DNA of 64,000 bases from Hydractinia symbiolongicarpus (GCF_029227915.1 NC_079889.1:11472001-11536000), one strand, 5' to 3'. Shown: positions 24,696 to 38,639, counted from the stretch's first letter. A program made the numbers and translations. The notes: generated by a model not told the origin, from the letters alone.

Positions 24696-26488
24696 CTAAT
24701 AAAAATAATGCAAATTATCTTCTATATATAGATTTAAAAGTTTACATTGTACCACAACATCCAAAGAAAACCAATTTTAATAATTAAAAAATAGACATGC
24801 ACTGTAAATGGTACCACATATACCATGAATTTAGAATAATGGACTGTAGTAGTAGTTAACACAAGCACAATCCATGGATTCGCTGTTCTTAAGATTTAGG
24901 AAAAAGGGATCATTAATCACAATTTGTAACAGACTGTGAAAATTTTTTTTGTTGCTTATTATCTATACACATGTATTAATGGTTAAAATCTCAAGAATTG
25001 TAGAAAATCCACCTGTTTCCCAATTCAATTTTGAATGTAGCACTGGATGTTGTCTTATCAAACACTGGTGAACACAAAATAGTCATCTGAGAATTGCCAT
25101 CACATATTCGTAAATTATGATTTTATGCACAAATGGTTTTACGCGCTACACAGGCCTTTTCGGGAAAATTTTGATACAAAAGGCACTCCTCAAGTATTTT
25201 ACGTGGGCTTTTTTGGCGTGCTGCACTGGTTAACTTCTTATACAAATTTTTATTTTGCAGGTGCCATCAATACTACGGCAAAGCCATTTTGTGTGTGTGT
25301 GGAGGTGTGCGCATGCTATTGCACGCTTCTCCTGAAACGGCCTGGTTACATATTTTACCGTGCACTTTATGCACATTACATTTTCATGCAAACAAACAAA
25401 TTTTTTCAACTTCCGCACATATATAGTGCAGGTAATTTTTTCAACTCATGCTCACATTTTTACGCAAATATAACTTTGATTAATTGTTAACCGTCTGGAT
25501 TCTTCAAGTGGGCAATACAGGTTTTTAGGCATTCTGATTGGCTTAGCGCTCTTGACGACAGGCCGATATTTTGTGGTATTGCCCGTCGTCAAGAAAAATG
25601 ATACCTTAAAATGTAAACAAGCACGAAAAAAAAGTTTCAAGAAGCATTGGAAATGATTATATATCAAATTCCCTACAATACATTTATTGATAAAAACATT
25701 TTCATAGGATAGAAACAACAATGTCAAGTTTAACAGTCAAAATAACCAGATTCAGCAATCTTCAACATGGCTAGTTAACTAGCTCCATTCTGATATCCAG
25801 TTTTATTAAAAATACTAAATACAGGACGACAAAATCATAACAAATACGTCTCCTTACATTTTCAGATTCGTTCCTTCAGCTTTGTGGTTACCGAGTCAAT
25901 ATAAAACTTGTTGAAGCCCATCTTGGCTATAGCTAGCTAGTTAAAAAAAATTATTTCAATATTCGTTGTAACTATATTTTAGCTGCACGTTCCACTTACA
26001 TATTCTTCTGTACAGTACAGTCCAGATGTAAGCGTACGCGTACGCTCAACTTGCAAAAATAATTGCTTTCATTAAAAAAAAATAGGATAGCGAGTTCCGT
26101 TTAAATCGCACGAAAATAATTGCTTCCTGTTAAAAACAAAAGCATAGCAAGAAACATTGTTTATAAACAATACTCTGCGCGAAAAAAAATTAAACGCAAA
26201 GGCCATTGAATTTTTATTTTTATAACGAAACTAATTATAGTAACCCGATTTTAATCTCGATATATTTAAAAAACACAAGCTCTTTTAAAAAACAACAAAT
26301 CCAATGATCTAAATATTTTAAAAAAAATAATGCTACTTTGAAAACTCTTAGTAATATTTCTTTATCGTCGAAACATATTTTCTAACATGCGAAACTTTTA
26401 AAAGTTCTTTTTATAAAACGCAATGTTTAGCAACACAAACGGAAAAACCCTACGTTCGGGACTTTTCCCTTCGCGAAAACAAATAAAA
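24696..26488. other. Upstream region of the SRA gene
   Basis: No supported exon. A leader exon and the promoter should lie here or further upstream. A 16-bp perfect palindrome is at 26031-26046. Confidence 0.4.
26031..26046. repeat. 16-bp perfect palindrome
   Basis: AGCGTACGCGTACGCT reads the same on both strands and is CpG-rich within AT-rich surroundings. It could be a dimeric-factor site or a chance palindrome. Confidence 0.6.
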
Positions 26489-26665
26489 TTTTAACACCAA
26501 AGAAAGAAAAAATCTAAAAATATAACTTTTGACGTTCTGGAAAGATCAAAACACTCATTGTGAGAACATTTTGTTTAGATTTTAATAACGAAGAAAGAGT
26601 CTAAAAATATAGTTTTCAATGCTCATAAAAGGTGAAAACGCTCATTGTGGGAACATTTTGTTCTG
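26489..26665. repeat. Diverged tandem duplication, about 88 bp
   Basis: Copies at about 26489-26575 and 26576-26665 share AAAGAAAG...TCTAAAAATATA and CTCATTGTGNGAACATTTTGTT. The second copy abuts the inverted-repeat element starting at 26667. Confidence 0.65.
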
Positions 26666-26666
26666 G

Positions 26667-27653
26667 TAAGGGGTCATCTACAAAATTCGTAGCAATTCGT
26701 ATCAAAAAATTCGTATATGTTATACAAATTTTCTTTTGCCATACAGTAATTAAATTTGTATGAAGTTTTTCCAAAATCGTGTAAAATTTGTACGAGTTTT
26801 AAATTAATTTAATATGTGTTGTAAATTAAATTCGTATGAGTTTTAAATTAAATTCGTATGAGTTTTAAATTAAACTCGTATGAGCTTTAAATTAAATTCG
26901 AATGAATTTTAACTTGAATTTGTATGAGTTTTAAATTAAATTTGTATAAGTTTTAAATTAAATTTGTATGAGTAAAATTTGTACGAGTTTAACCAAATAT
27001 TTGTATGAGTTTTTAATTAGATGCCTATATGGTTAAAAAAAAATCGTTTGAGATTGTATTAAATTTGTATATGAGTTTGAAAAAAAAAATTGTTTCAGTT
27101 TTAAAAAATTGTGCGAACAGTGTTTAGAGATCGTTGGCTATAAGTTATAATTATTTGAAGTAATAAGAACGACGTTTAAAAATTGGTAATGTTTATTTCA
27201 AGGCTAGCTGCATAGCGGAAGTTAGATTTTTATGAAGAAATTGTATTGAAAATTAACATGTAAAATTTGTATGACTATTCGTTTAAAAATTCGTATCGCA
27301 ATTCGTATTGCAAAATCTTAATAATTTGTATGAAAATTTGGATAGAAGAGAATATAATTTGTATGACAATTCATGAGAAATGCGTAATAAATAAGAGAAT
27401 ATAATTCGTATGAAAATTCATATAAATAAAAGAATATAATTCGTATAACAATTCGTATAAAAATCGTATAAAAGAGAATATAATTCGTATGACAATTCGT
27501 ATGAAAATTGTATAAAATTCGTATTAGATTTTTTAAAAATCTCATAACTAATTAACACTATACAAATTGTATACGATTTTATACGAATTAAAAGCAATTA
27601 AATTTGTATATATTCGTATAAAATATCAGACGACGTTTGTAGATGACCCCTTA
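26667..27653. mobile_element. TA-flanked inverted-repeat DNA element with AT-rich core
   Basis: Perfect 16-bp terminal inverted repeats AGGGGTCATCTACAAA (26669-26684) and TTTGTAGATGACCCCT (27636-27651) are each bordered by TA, which fits a TA target-site duplication. The interior is full of TTCGTAT and TTGTATGAGTTTTAAATTAA units, with a tandem period near 21 bp at about 26,795-26,960. No transposase is encoded, so it is a non-autonomous element of a DNA transposon superfamily I cannot name. Confidence 0.75.
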
Positions 27654-28774
27654 GGTCACCATCGAAAATATGTTTGGTTACCGTCATTTCTAATTACAAA
27701 AGTGAGTCGGTCAGTTGTGTAAAAATTTTTCCTGAAAAATTACAAAATACTATATTTCAAAGCCATATTTTGTTATTCATTTAAATGTACGCTAGCTGTA
27801 GCCTCCGTTTCAAGTTTGATTTTTGTCAATCAATGTTGTTCCCACAATTTTCACTTGTATTGTCGCATAAATGCGAAGCAGGAAAATATAGCACACCGAA
27901 ATAACATTCGGACGTAACAACCGTAATTCGGAGGACCGCTGAAAAGGTAAATGGTGGATTTTGTTGTGTGTCAAAGATTGTGCGTGGATTGTTTGGCTTA
28001 TTTTTTACTGACTGAATTTACTGACTCCCCGACTCGTCTTTCGCCTTTCAAAGTGAGTTGGTCGAGTGACGCTTAACAATTATATTTTTGAGGGTGGCCT
28101 TACTTAGATAAAGCATTACAAAGACCTAAACACGCTAAGAGTGTATACAAAACTCGTTTCTTTTTGCATGTTTTAAGAAAGTTTTCTACTTTGGCATATA
28201 GGGTTCAAAGTTCAACTTGCACCACAGGGCTTTGAAATTCCATAATGGAGCATAATCTCCAAAATGGTCTATGCAAAATCAAAACATTATTACATATCAC
28301 GGCACAACTGATCATTAAATTCCTTTCTCCGAAGAAAAAGTGAAGGAAATTTACACAGCTAACTATACTTAAAGCATTAAGTAACTAAATGCTGATGTTT
28401 GAACAACTGAAAAAGGGTTACTGCCACTTTACCTACAGATCAAAGGATATTGTTACAAATGTTCTACCTATGGCTACGGGACTTCTCGAAATGATCTAGC
28501 TACCTAGAATTAAAAACGTTACGAGCTATTCTCTTCCAAGTGTGCGTAAGACAAGAAGATGATAGAAGGAACAAACGCTGATAAAACATTGACAACAAAA
28601 CAAGCTGCTAGAAGGTTATGCACGTGGCGAACAGGAACGAGATTCCCTCACTGACTGACTACACGGTCGCCGACTGGTCATCGAACACTTTCCAGTCGCG
28701 GCCCTCCTCTCCCCGCCCTATTCGCGCGAACTTTTTCGTGAACATATTGCGTTCAGCCTTGGTGAATTCTATTG
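27654..28774. other. Unique DNA before the satellite, with a GC-rich patch
   Basis: No supported gene. About 28,620-28,740 is distinctly GC- and CpG-rich (CGCGGCCCTCCTCTCCCCGC) compared with its surroundings and lies directly before the minisatellite. A small open frame across it runs into the array and shows no family resemblance. Confidence 0.45.
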
Positions 28775-29229
28775 ACACGTGTTCTAATGTAGAACAGATA
28801 TTCAATGTAGGGTACACAGGCTCCTTGCAACGTGGACTGGTTCTCTGTAAGGGTAAACATGTTCATTGTAGGGAACATATGTCCATTGTAAGCGTCACAT
28901 GTTCATGGTGAGTGTCCATGTTCATTGTAAGGTTACCATGTTCATTGTAAGGTACACATTTTCACATTAAGGTATACATGATTGTATGGTAGACATGTTC
29001 AGTGTGAGACATGCATGTTCATTGTAAGGCGTAATTGTTCATTCTAAGGCAAACATGTTCATTGTAAGGTACATATGTTCAATGTAAGGTAGGCATGTTC
29101 ATTGTAGAAAACACGTGTCCACTGTAAGCCAACCATGTTCATTGTAAGGTAGACATGTTCATTGCAAGGTAGAGATATTCATTGTAGAGTAGACATGCTC
29201 CCTGCAACGTAGACCGGTACACTGTAAGG

Positions 29230-30780
29230 TAAACATGTTCAGTGTAAAGCAACAATGTTCATTGTAAAGTAGACATGTTCATTGTAAGGTAGACACATTC
29301 ACTGTAGGGTGGATGGGTTTCCTGTATGGTAGACTTGTTCAGTTTGAGGCACGTGTGTTCATTGTAAGGCGTAATTGTTTAATCTAAGGTTAATATGTTC
29401 ATTGTAAGGTACACATGTTCGCTGTAAGATAAGCATGTTTATTGTGGGAAACACGTGTTCACTGTGAAGCAACCATGTTCAATGTAAGGTACACATATTC
29501 ATTGCAAGGTACACATGTTCAATGTAAAGGAGACAAAGTCATTGGAGGGCAGACATGCTCCGTGTGCAGTAGGTTTGTTCACTGTAAGGGATACGTGTTT
29601 ATTGCTGGGTGTACATGGTTATTGTTAGGTACACGTGTTCACTGTAAGGTAACCATGTTCATTGTAGGAAAGGCGTATTCACAGTAAGGCAACCATGTTC
29701 ATTGTAAGGTAGATATCTTCATTGTAAGGTACACATGCTCATTGTAACGTAAAAATCATCATTGTAGGGCAGACTTGATAGCTGTTCCGTAGAATGGCAC
29801 ACTGTAAGATAAACATGTTCATTGTAAGGCACATTTGTTCATTGTAAGGGTCACTTGGTCATTGTCAGGTATACATGGTCATAGTAAGGTTAGCATGTTC
29901 ATTATAAGTTAGACATTTTCATTATAAGGTATATATGTTCATTGTAAGGTACACATGTTCAATGTAAGGTAAACGAAGTCACTGTAGGATAGACATGCTC
30001 CGTGTCAGGTACGATTGTTCACTGTAAAACAACAATTTTCATTGTAAAGTAGACATGTTCATTGTAAGGTAGAGATATCCATTGTAGGGAAGACTTGCTC
30101 CCTGCAACGTAGAGTAGTACACTGTACGCAATTGTTCTTCCTAAGGTAGAGTGTCATTGTAAGGTAATCATGTTCGTTGTAAGTTACACATATTCCTTGT
30201 AAGGTTGACATGTTCATTGTAGGGTGGACAGGTTCCCTGCAATGTAAACTTATTCACTGAAAGCCAGACATTATCATTGTAAGGCACAGGTGTTCATTGT
30301 AGGGTATATATGATCATTGTAAGGTACCCACTTTCATTGTAAGGTAGACATGTTCACCGTAGGGTGGATAGGTTTCCTGTATGGTAGACATGTTCAGTGT
30401 GAGGCATGCATGTTCATTGTATGGCGTAATTGTTCATTGTAAGGTAAGAATGTTCATTGTAAGGTACACATGTTCACTGTAAGTTGGGCATGTTCATTGT
30501 AGCAAACACGTGTTCACTGTAAGACAACCATGTTCATTGTAACGTACACATGTTCATTGTAAGGTAGACAAAGTCATTGTAGGGTAGACATGCTCCGTGT
30601 ACGGTAGGCTTGTTCACTGTAAGGCAACCATGTTCAATGTAGGGTACACATTTTTTTTGTAATGTACACATGTTCATTGTAAGGTAGACAAAGTCGTTGT
30701 AGGATAGACATGCGCCGTGTAAGGTAGGCTTGTTCACTGTAAAGCAACAATGTTCATTGTAAAGTGGACATGTTCATTGT
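29230..30780. repeat. Higher-order repeat block A, copy 1
   Basis: The same series of variant monomers recurs at about 38,640-40,190, offset about 9,411. A diagnostic shared string is GATAGCTGTTCCGTAGAATG (near 29,778 and 39,189). Confidence 0.8.
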
Positions 30781-30949
30781 AAGTTAGACATGTTCACTTT
30801 AGGCTGAATAGATTTCCTGTTTGGTAGACATGTTCAGTGTGAGGCATGCGTGCTCATTGTAAGGCGTATTTGTTCATTCTAAGGTTAATATGTTCATTGT
30901 AAGGTACACATGTTCACTGTAAGATAAGCATGTTCATTGTGGGAAACAC

Positions 30950-32330
30950 GTGTTCACAGTAAAGCAACCATGTTCAATGTAAGGTACACATATTCATTGA
31001 AATATACACATGTTCATTGTAAGGTACAGAAAGTCATTGGAGGGTATACATGCTCCGTGTGCGGTAGGCTTGTTCACTGTAAGGGACACATGTTTATTGC
31101 CAGGTGTACATGATTATTGTTAATTACACGTTTTCACTGCAAGGTAACCATGTTTATTTTAGGGAAGACGTGTTCAAAGTAAGGCAACCACGTTCATTGT
31201 AAGGTAGATATCTTCATTGTAAGTTACACCTGCTCATTGTAAGGTAGAAATCATAATTGTGTGGCAAACTTGCTCCCTGTAACGTAGACTGACATACTGT
31301 AAGGTAAACATGTTCATTGTAATGCACATTTGTTCATTGTAAGGGTCACTTGTGCATTGTGAGGTATATATGGTCATAGTAAGGTTAGCATGTTCATTGT
31401 ACGGTGTACATTCTCATTATAAGGTACACATGTTCATTGTAACGTAGACAAAGTCATTGTAGGATAGACATGCTCCGTGTAAAGTAGGCTTCTTCACTGT
31501 AAAGCAACAATGTTCATGGTAAAGTAGACATGTTCATTGCAAGGTAGAGATATCCATTGTAGGGTACACTGTAAGCTAAACATATTCATTGTAAGGCAGA
31601 TATGTAGTTTTTATAGGTCAATTTTTCAATGTGAGTTAACATGGTCATTGTAAGGTTACCATGTTCATTATAAGGTACACATGTTTTTTTGGAGGCACAT
31701 GAGTTCAATGTCACGTAACCATGTACGTTGTAAGGGACACATGTGCATTTTAAGGTACACATGTTCATTGTAAGGCACCCAAAGCCATTGTTGGGTAGAC
31801 ATGCTCCGTGTACCCATGGCTTGTTCACTGTAAGGTAACCATGTTTATTGTGAGGGACACATGTTCATTGCCGAGTGTGCATGTTCATTGCTAGGTACAA
31901 TTGTTCACTGCAAGGCAACCATGTTCATTGTAAGGTAGAGATATTCATTGCAAGGTAGTCATGCTCCCTGTAACATACACCGGTACACCATAAGATAGAC
32001 ATGTTCATTCTAAGACAGATATGTTCTCTTTAAGGGTCAATTATTCATTGTAAGGTAGACATGTTCATTGGAGGGTATACATGTTCATTATAAGGTACAC
32101 ATTTTCACATTAAGGTATACATCATTGTATAGTCGACATGTTTAGTGTAAGACATGCATGTTCATTGTAAGGCGTAATTGATTATTCTAAGGTAAACATG
32201 TTCATTAAAAGGTACACATGTTCACTGTAAGGTAGGCATGTTCATTGTAGAACGCACGTGTCCACTGCAAGGCAACCATATTCATTGTAATGTGGACATG
32301 TTCATTGTGAGGTAGAGATAATCATTGTAG
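30950..32330. repeat. Higher-order repeat block B, copy 1
   Basis: Near-identical to about 37,228-38,603, offset about 6,279. The shared unusual string GAAAGTCATTGGAGGGTATA sits at 31,029 and 37,308. The second copy has lost a short stretch near 38,157. Confidence 0.82.
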
Positions 32331-33240
32331 GGTGGATAGGTTTCCTGTATGGTAGACTTGTTCAGTGTGAGGCACGCGTGTTCATTGTAAGGCGTAATTG
32401 TTCAGTCTAAGGTTAATATTTTTATTGTAAGGTACACATGTTCGCTGTAAGTTAAGCATGTTCATTGTGGGAAACACGTGTTCACTGTAAAGCAACCATG
32501 TTCAATATAAGGTATACATATTCATTGTAAGGTACACATGTTCATTGTAAGGGAGGCAAAGTCATTGGAGGGCAGACATGCTCCGTGTGCGGTAGGCTTG
32601 TTCACTCTAAGGGACACATGTTCATTGCCGGGTGTACATGGTTAATGTTAGGTATACGTGTTCACTGTACAGTAACCATGTTTATTGTAGGGAAAACGTG
32701 TTCAAAGTAAGGCAACTACGTTCATTGTAAGGTAGATATCTTCATTGTAAGTTACACCTTCTCATTGTAAGGTAGAAATCTTAATTGTGGGGCAAACTTG
32801 CTCCCTGTAACGTAGACTGACACACTGTAACGTAAACATGTTCATTGTAATGCACATTTGTTCATTGTAAGAGACACTTGTTCATTGCGAGGTATATATG
32901 GTCATAGTAAGGTTAGCATGTTCATTGTACGGTAAACATTCTCATTATAAGGTACACATGTTCATTGTAACGTAGACAAAGTCATTGTAGGATAGACATG
33001 CTCCGTGTAAGGTAGGCTTCTTCACTGTAAAGCAACAATGTTCATTGTAAAGTAGACATGTTCATTGCAAGGTAGAGATATCCATTGTAGGGTACACTGT
33101 AAGCTAAACATATTCATTGTAAAGCAGATATGTAGTTTTTATAGCTCAATTTTTCAATGTGAGGTAGCATGGTCATTGTTAGGTTACCATGTTCATTATA
33201 AGGTACAGATGTTTTTTTGGAGGCACATGAGTTCGATATC
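32330..33240. repeat. Higher-order repeat block C, copy 1 (holds the empty insertion site)
   Basis: Matches about 40,190-41,103, offset 7,863, up to GAGTTCGATATC. After that point copy 2 is interrupted by the retrotransposon, while this copy reads straight on to ACGTAACCATGTTCG. Confidence 0.85.
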
Positions 33241-33289
33241 ACGTAACCATGTTCGTTGTAAGGGACACATGTGCATTTTAAGGTACACA

Positions 33290-36200
33290 TGTTCATTATA
33301 AGGTACACATTTTCACATTAAGGTATACATGATTGTATGGTAGACTTGTTCAGTGTGAGGCACGCGTGTTCATTGTAAGGCGTAATTGTTTAATCTAAGA
33401 TTAATATGTTCATTGTAAGGTACACATGTTCGCTGTAAGATAAGCATGTTTATTGTGGGAAACACGTGTTCACTGTGAAGCAACCATGTTCAATGTAAGG
33501 TACACATATTCATTGTAAGGTACACATGTTCATTGTAAGGGAGACAAAGTCATTGGAGGGCAGACATGCTCCGTGTGCGGTAGGTTTGTTTACTGTAAGG
33601 GATACGTGTTCATTGCTGGGTGTACATGGTTATTGTTAGGTACACGTGTTCACTGTAAGGTAACCATGTATATTGTAGGGAAGGTGTATTCACAGTAAGG
33701 CAACCATGGTCATTGTAAGGTAGATATCTTCATTGTAAGGTACACATGTTCAATGTAAGGTAAACGAAGTCACTGTAGGATAGACATGCTCCGTGTCAGG
33801 TACGATTGTTCACTGTAAAACAACAATTTTCATTGTAAAGTAGACATGTTCACTGTAAGTTGGGCATGTTCATTGTAGCAAACACGTGTTCACTGTAAGG
33901 CAACCATGTTCATTGTAACGTACACATGTTCATTGTAAGGTAGACAAAGTCATTGTAGGGTAGACATGCTCCGTGTACGGTAGGCTTGTTCACTGTAAGG
34001 CAAACATGTTCAATGTAGGGTACACATATTTATTGTAATGTACACATATTCATTGTAAGGTAGACAAAGTCGTTGTAGGATAGACATGCGCCGTGTAAGG
34101 TAGGCTTTTTCACTGTAAAGCAACAATGTTCATTGTAAAGTAGACATGTTCACTGTAAGATAAGCATGTTTATTGTGGGAAACACGTGTTCACTGTGAAG
34201 CAACCATGTTCAATGTAAGGTACACATATTCATTGTAAGGTACACATGTTCAATGTAAGGTAAACGAAGTCACTGTAGGATAGACATGCTCCGTGTCAGG
34301 TACGATTGTTCACTGTAAAACAACAATTTTCATTGTAAAGTAGACATGTTCATTGTAAGGTAGAGATATCCATTGCAGGGAAGACTTGCTCCCTGCAACG
34401 TAGAGTAGTACACTGTACGCAATTGTTCATTCTAAGGTAGAGTGTCATTGTAAGGTAACCATGTTTGTTGTAAGTTACACATATTCCTTGTAAGGTAGAC
34501 ATGTTCATTGTAGGGTGGACAGGTTCCCTGCAATGTAAACTTATTCACTGAAAGCCAGACATTATCATTGTAAGGCACAGGTGTTCATTGTAGGGTATAT
34601 ATGATCATTGTAAGGTACCCACTTTCATTGTAAGGTAGACATGTTCACTGTAGGGTGGATAGGTTTCCTGTATGGTAGACATGTTCAGTGTGAGGCATGC
34701 ATGTTCCTTGTATGGCGTAATTGTTCATTGTAAGGCGTAATTGTTTATTCTAAGGTAAACATGTTCATTGTAAGGTACACATGTTTACTGTAAGGTAGGC
34801 ATGTTCATTGTAGAAAGCACGTGTTCACTGTAAGTCAACCATGTTCATTGTAATGTGGACATGTTCATTGTGAGGTAGAGATAATCATTGTAGGGTAGAC
34901 TTGCCGCCTGTAACGTAGACCGGTACACTGTAAGGTATACATGTTCATTGTAAAGCAGATATGTTCATTTTCAGGTTCAATTTTTCATTGTCAGGTGGAC
35001 ATGTTCATTGTAGGGTGGACAGGTTGCTGAAGGCAAGGGTTAGGGTTAGGGTTACGGTTAGGGTTAGGATTAGGGTTAGGTAACATTGTAAGGCACAAGT
35101 GTTCATTGAAGGTTATACTTGTTCATTGTAAGGTACCCATTTTCATTGTCAGGCAGACATGTTCACTGCAGAGTGGATAGGTTTCTTGTGTGGTAGACAT
35201 GTTCAGTGTGAGGCATGCATGTTCATTGTATGGCGTAATTGTTCATTGTAAGGCGTAATTGTTCATTCTAAGGTTAATGTTCATTGTAAGGTACACATGT
35301 TCACTGTAAGATAAGCACGTTCATTGTGGGAAACACGTGTTTACTGTAAAGCAACCATTTTCAATGTAAGGCACACATATTCATTGTAAGGTACACATGT
35401 TCATTGTAAGGTAGACAAAGTCATTGGAGGGTAGACATGCTCCGTGTACGGTAGGCTTGTTCACTGTAAGGGACACATGTTCATTGCCGGGTGCAATTGG
35501 TTATTGTTTGGTACACGTGTTCACTGTGAGGTAACCATGTTTATTGTAGGAAAGACGTGTTCACAGTAGGGCAACCATGTTCATTGTAAGGTAGATATCT
35601 TCATTGTAAGGTAGAGCATTTAGGGCAGACTTGCTCCCTGTTACGTAGACTGCCACACTGTAAGAAAAACATGTTCATTGTCAGGCACATTTGTTCATTG
35701 TGAGGGTTACTTGTTCATTGTGAGGTATACATGGTCATAGTAAGGATAGCATGTTCATTTTAAGGTACACACTTTCATTATAAAGTACATATATTAATTG
35801 TAAAGTACACATGTTCAATGTAAGGTAGACAAAGCCACTGTAGGATAGACATGCTCGTGTAAGGTAGGCCTGTTTACTGTAAGGCAACAATAATCATTGT
35901 AAAGTAGACTTGATCATTGTAAGGTAGAGATATCCATTCTAGGGTAGACTTGCTCCCTGTAACGTAGACTGGTACACTGTAAGATAAAGATATTCTTGTA
36001 AGGTAAACATGCTCATTGTAAGGCAGATATATAGTTGTTATACGTCAGTTTCTCATTGTGAGGTAACATGGTCATTGTAAGGTTACCATGTTCATTGTAA
36101 GGTACACATACTCCTTGTAAGGTAGACTCGTTTATTGTAGGGTTGTCAGGTTCGCTGTATGTAGACTGGGTCACTGTAAGTTACACATGTTCATTATCAG
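33290..36200. repeat. Higher-order repeat block D, copy 1
   Basis: Corresponds to about 46,080-48,480, including the TTAGGG block. Relative to copy 2 this copy carries about 0.5 kb of extra monomers near 33,850-34,330, so the offset changes from about 12,790 to about 12,286. Confidence 0.78.
35037..35080 (+). repeat. Interstitial telomeric block in the array, copy 1
   Basis: About seven TTAGGG-type units, one reading TTACGG and one TTAGGA, replace part of the 20-bp array. The flanks GGTTGCTGAAGGCAA and TAACATTGTAAGGCACAAG are the same as at the second copy. Confidence 0.92.
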
Positions 36201-37227
36201 GTACACATGTAGGTAGACAGGAACATTGCAAGGCACACATATTCATTGTAAGGTACACATGTTCATTGTAAGGTAGACAAAGTCATTGGAGGGTAGACAT
36301 GCTCCGTGTAAGGCAGGCTTGTTCACTGTAAAGCAACAATGTTTATTTTACAGCAGACACGTTCATTGCAAGGTAGAGATATCCATTGTATTGTACATTT
36401 GCTCCCTGTAAGGTAGACTAGTACACTGTAAGCTAAACATGTCCATTGTAAAGAAGATATGTAGTTTTTATAGGTCAATTTTTCAATGTAAGGTAACATG
36501 GTCATTGTAAAGTTACCATGTTTATTGTAAGGTGCACATATTCGTTGTAAGGCAGAAATGTTCATTGTAGGGTTGACAAGTTCCCTTTAAGGTAGAATGG
36601 GTCACTGTAAGTTACACATGTTCACTATCAGGTACACATGTAGGTAGACAGGAACATTGCAAAATACACATTTTCATTGTAATGTAGACATGTTTATTGT
36701 AAGGTGGACAGGTTCCCTGTAAGGTGAACTGGTTCACTGAAAGCCAGACATTATCATTGTAAGGCACAAGTGTTAATTGTAGGGTATTTATGTTCATTGT
36801 AAGGTACCCAATTTCATTATAAGGTGGACATGTTCACTGTAAAGCGGATAGGTTTCCTGTACGGTATACATGTTTAGTGTGAGGCACGCATGTTCATTTT
36901 AAGGCGTAACTGTTCATTCTAAGGTCAATATGTTTAATGTAAGGTACACATGTTCACGGTAAGATAAGCATGTTCATTGTGGTGAACACGTGCTCACTGT
37001 AAGGCAACCATGTTCCATGTAAGGTACACATGTTCATTATAAGGTACATATTTTCATTGTAAGGTACACATGTTTAATGTAAGGTAGACAGAGTCATTGT
37101 AGGACAGACATGCTCCATGTAAGGTAGGTTTGTTCACGGTAAGAACACGTGTTCATTGCCTGGTGTACATGGTTATTGTTAGGTACACGTGCTCACTGTA
37201 AGGTAACCATGTTTATTGTAGGGAAGA

Positions 37228-38603
37228 CGTGTTCACAGTAAAGCAACCAGGTTCAATGTAAGGTACACATATTCATTGAAATGTACACATGTTCATTGTA
37301 AGGTACAGAAAGTCATTGGAGGGTATACATGCTCCGTGTGCGGTAGGCTTGTTCACTGTAAGGGACACATGTTTATTGCCAGGTGTACATGATTATTGTT
37401 AATTACACGTTTTCACTGCAAGGTAACCATGTTTATTTTAGGGAAGACGTGTTCAAAGTAAGGCAACCACGTTCATTGTAAGGTAGATATCTTCATTGTA
37501 AGTTACACCTGCTCATTGTAAGGTAGAAATCATAATTGTGTGGCAAACTTGCTCCCTGTAACGTAGACTGACATACTGTAAGGTAAACATGTTCATTGTA
37601 ATGCACATTTGTTCATTGTAAGGGTCACTTGTGCATTGTGAGGTATATATGGTCATAGTAAGGTTAGCATGTTCATTGTACGGTGTACATTCTCATTATA
37701 AGGTACACATGTTCATTGTAACGTAGACAAAGTCATTGTAGGATAGACATGCTCCGTGTAAAGTAGGCTTCTTCACTGTAAAGCAACAATGTTCATTGTA
37801 AAGTAGACATGTTCATTGCAAGGTAGAGATATCCATTGTAGGGTACACTGTAAGCTAAACATATTCATTGTAAGGCAGATATGTAGTTTTTATAGGTCAA
37901 TTTTTCAATGTGAGTTAACATGGTCATTGTAAGGTTACCATGTTCATTATAAGGTACACATGTTTTTTTGGAGGCACATGAGTTCAATGTCACGTAACCA
38001 TGTACGTTGTAAGGGACACATGTGCATTTTAAGGTACACATGTTCATTGTAAGGCACACAAAGCCATTGTTGGGTAGACATGCTCCGTGTACCCATGGCT
38101 TGTTCACTGTAAGGTAACCATGTTTATTGTGAGGGACACATGTTCATTGCCGAGTGTGCTAGGTACAATTGTTCACTGCAAGGCAACCATTTTCATTGTA
38201 AGGTAGAGATATTCATTGCAAGGTAGTCATGCTCCCTGTAACATACACCGGTACACCATAAGATAGACATGTTCATTCTAAGACAGATATGTTCTCTTTA
38301 AGGGTCAATTATACATTGTAAGGTAGACATGTTCATTAGAGGGTATACATGTTCATTATAAGGTACACATTTTCACATTAAGGTATACATCATTGTATAG
38401 TAGACATGTTCAGTGTAAGACATGCATGTTCATTGTAAGGCGTAATTGATTATTCTAAGGTAAACATGTTCAATAAAAGGTACACATGTTCACTGTAAGG
38501 TAGGCATGTTCATTGTAGAACGCACGTGTCCACTGCAAGGCAACCATATTCATTGTAATGTGGACATGTTCATTGTGAGGTAGAGATAATCATTGTAGGG
38601 TAG
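37228..38603. repeat. Higher-order repeat block B, copy 2
   Basis: Second copy of 30,950-32,330. It is followed directly by block A copy 2, whereas copy 1 is followed by block C, which shows that blocks have been reshuffled. Confidence 0.82.
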
Positions 38604-38639
38604 ACTTGCTGCCTGTAACGTAGACCGGTACACTGTAAG

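Noticed and set aside
25125-25490. 121-codon plus-strand open frame upstream of the SRA gene
   Set aside because: Composition is Phe/Tyr/Cys-rich as expected of AT-rich non-coding DNA, it includes a GT-repeat-derived stretch, and no family is recognised.
27318-27545. 75-codon minus-strand open frame rich in Ile, Phe and Tyr
   Set aside because: Translation of the TTCGTAT repeat inside the inverted-repeat element.
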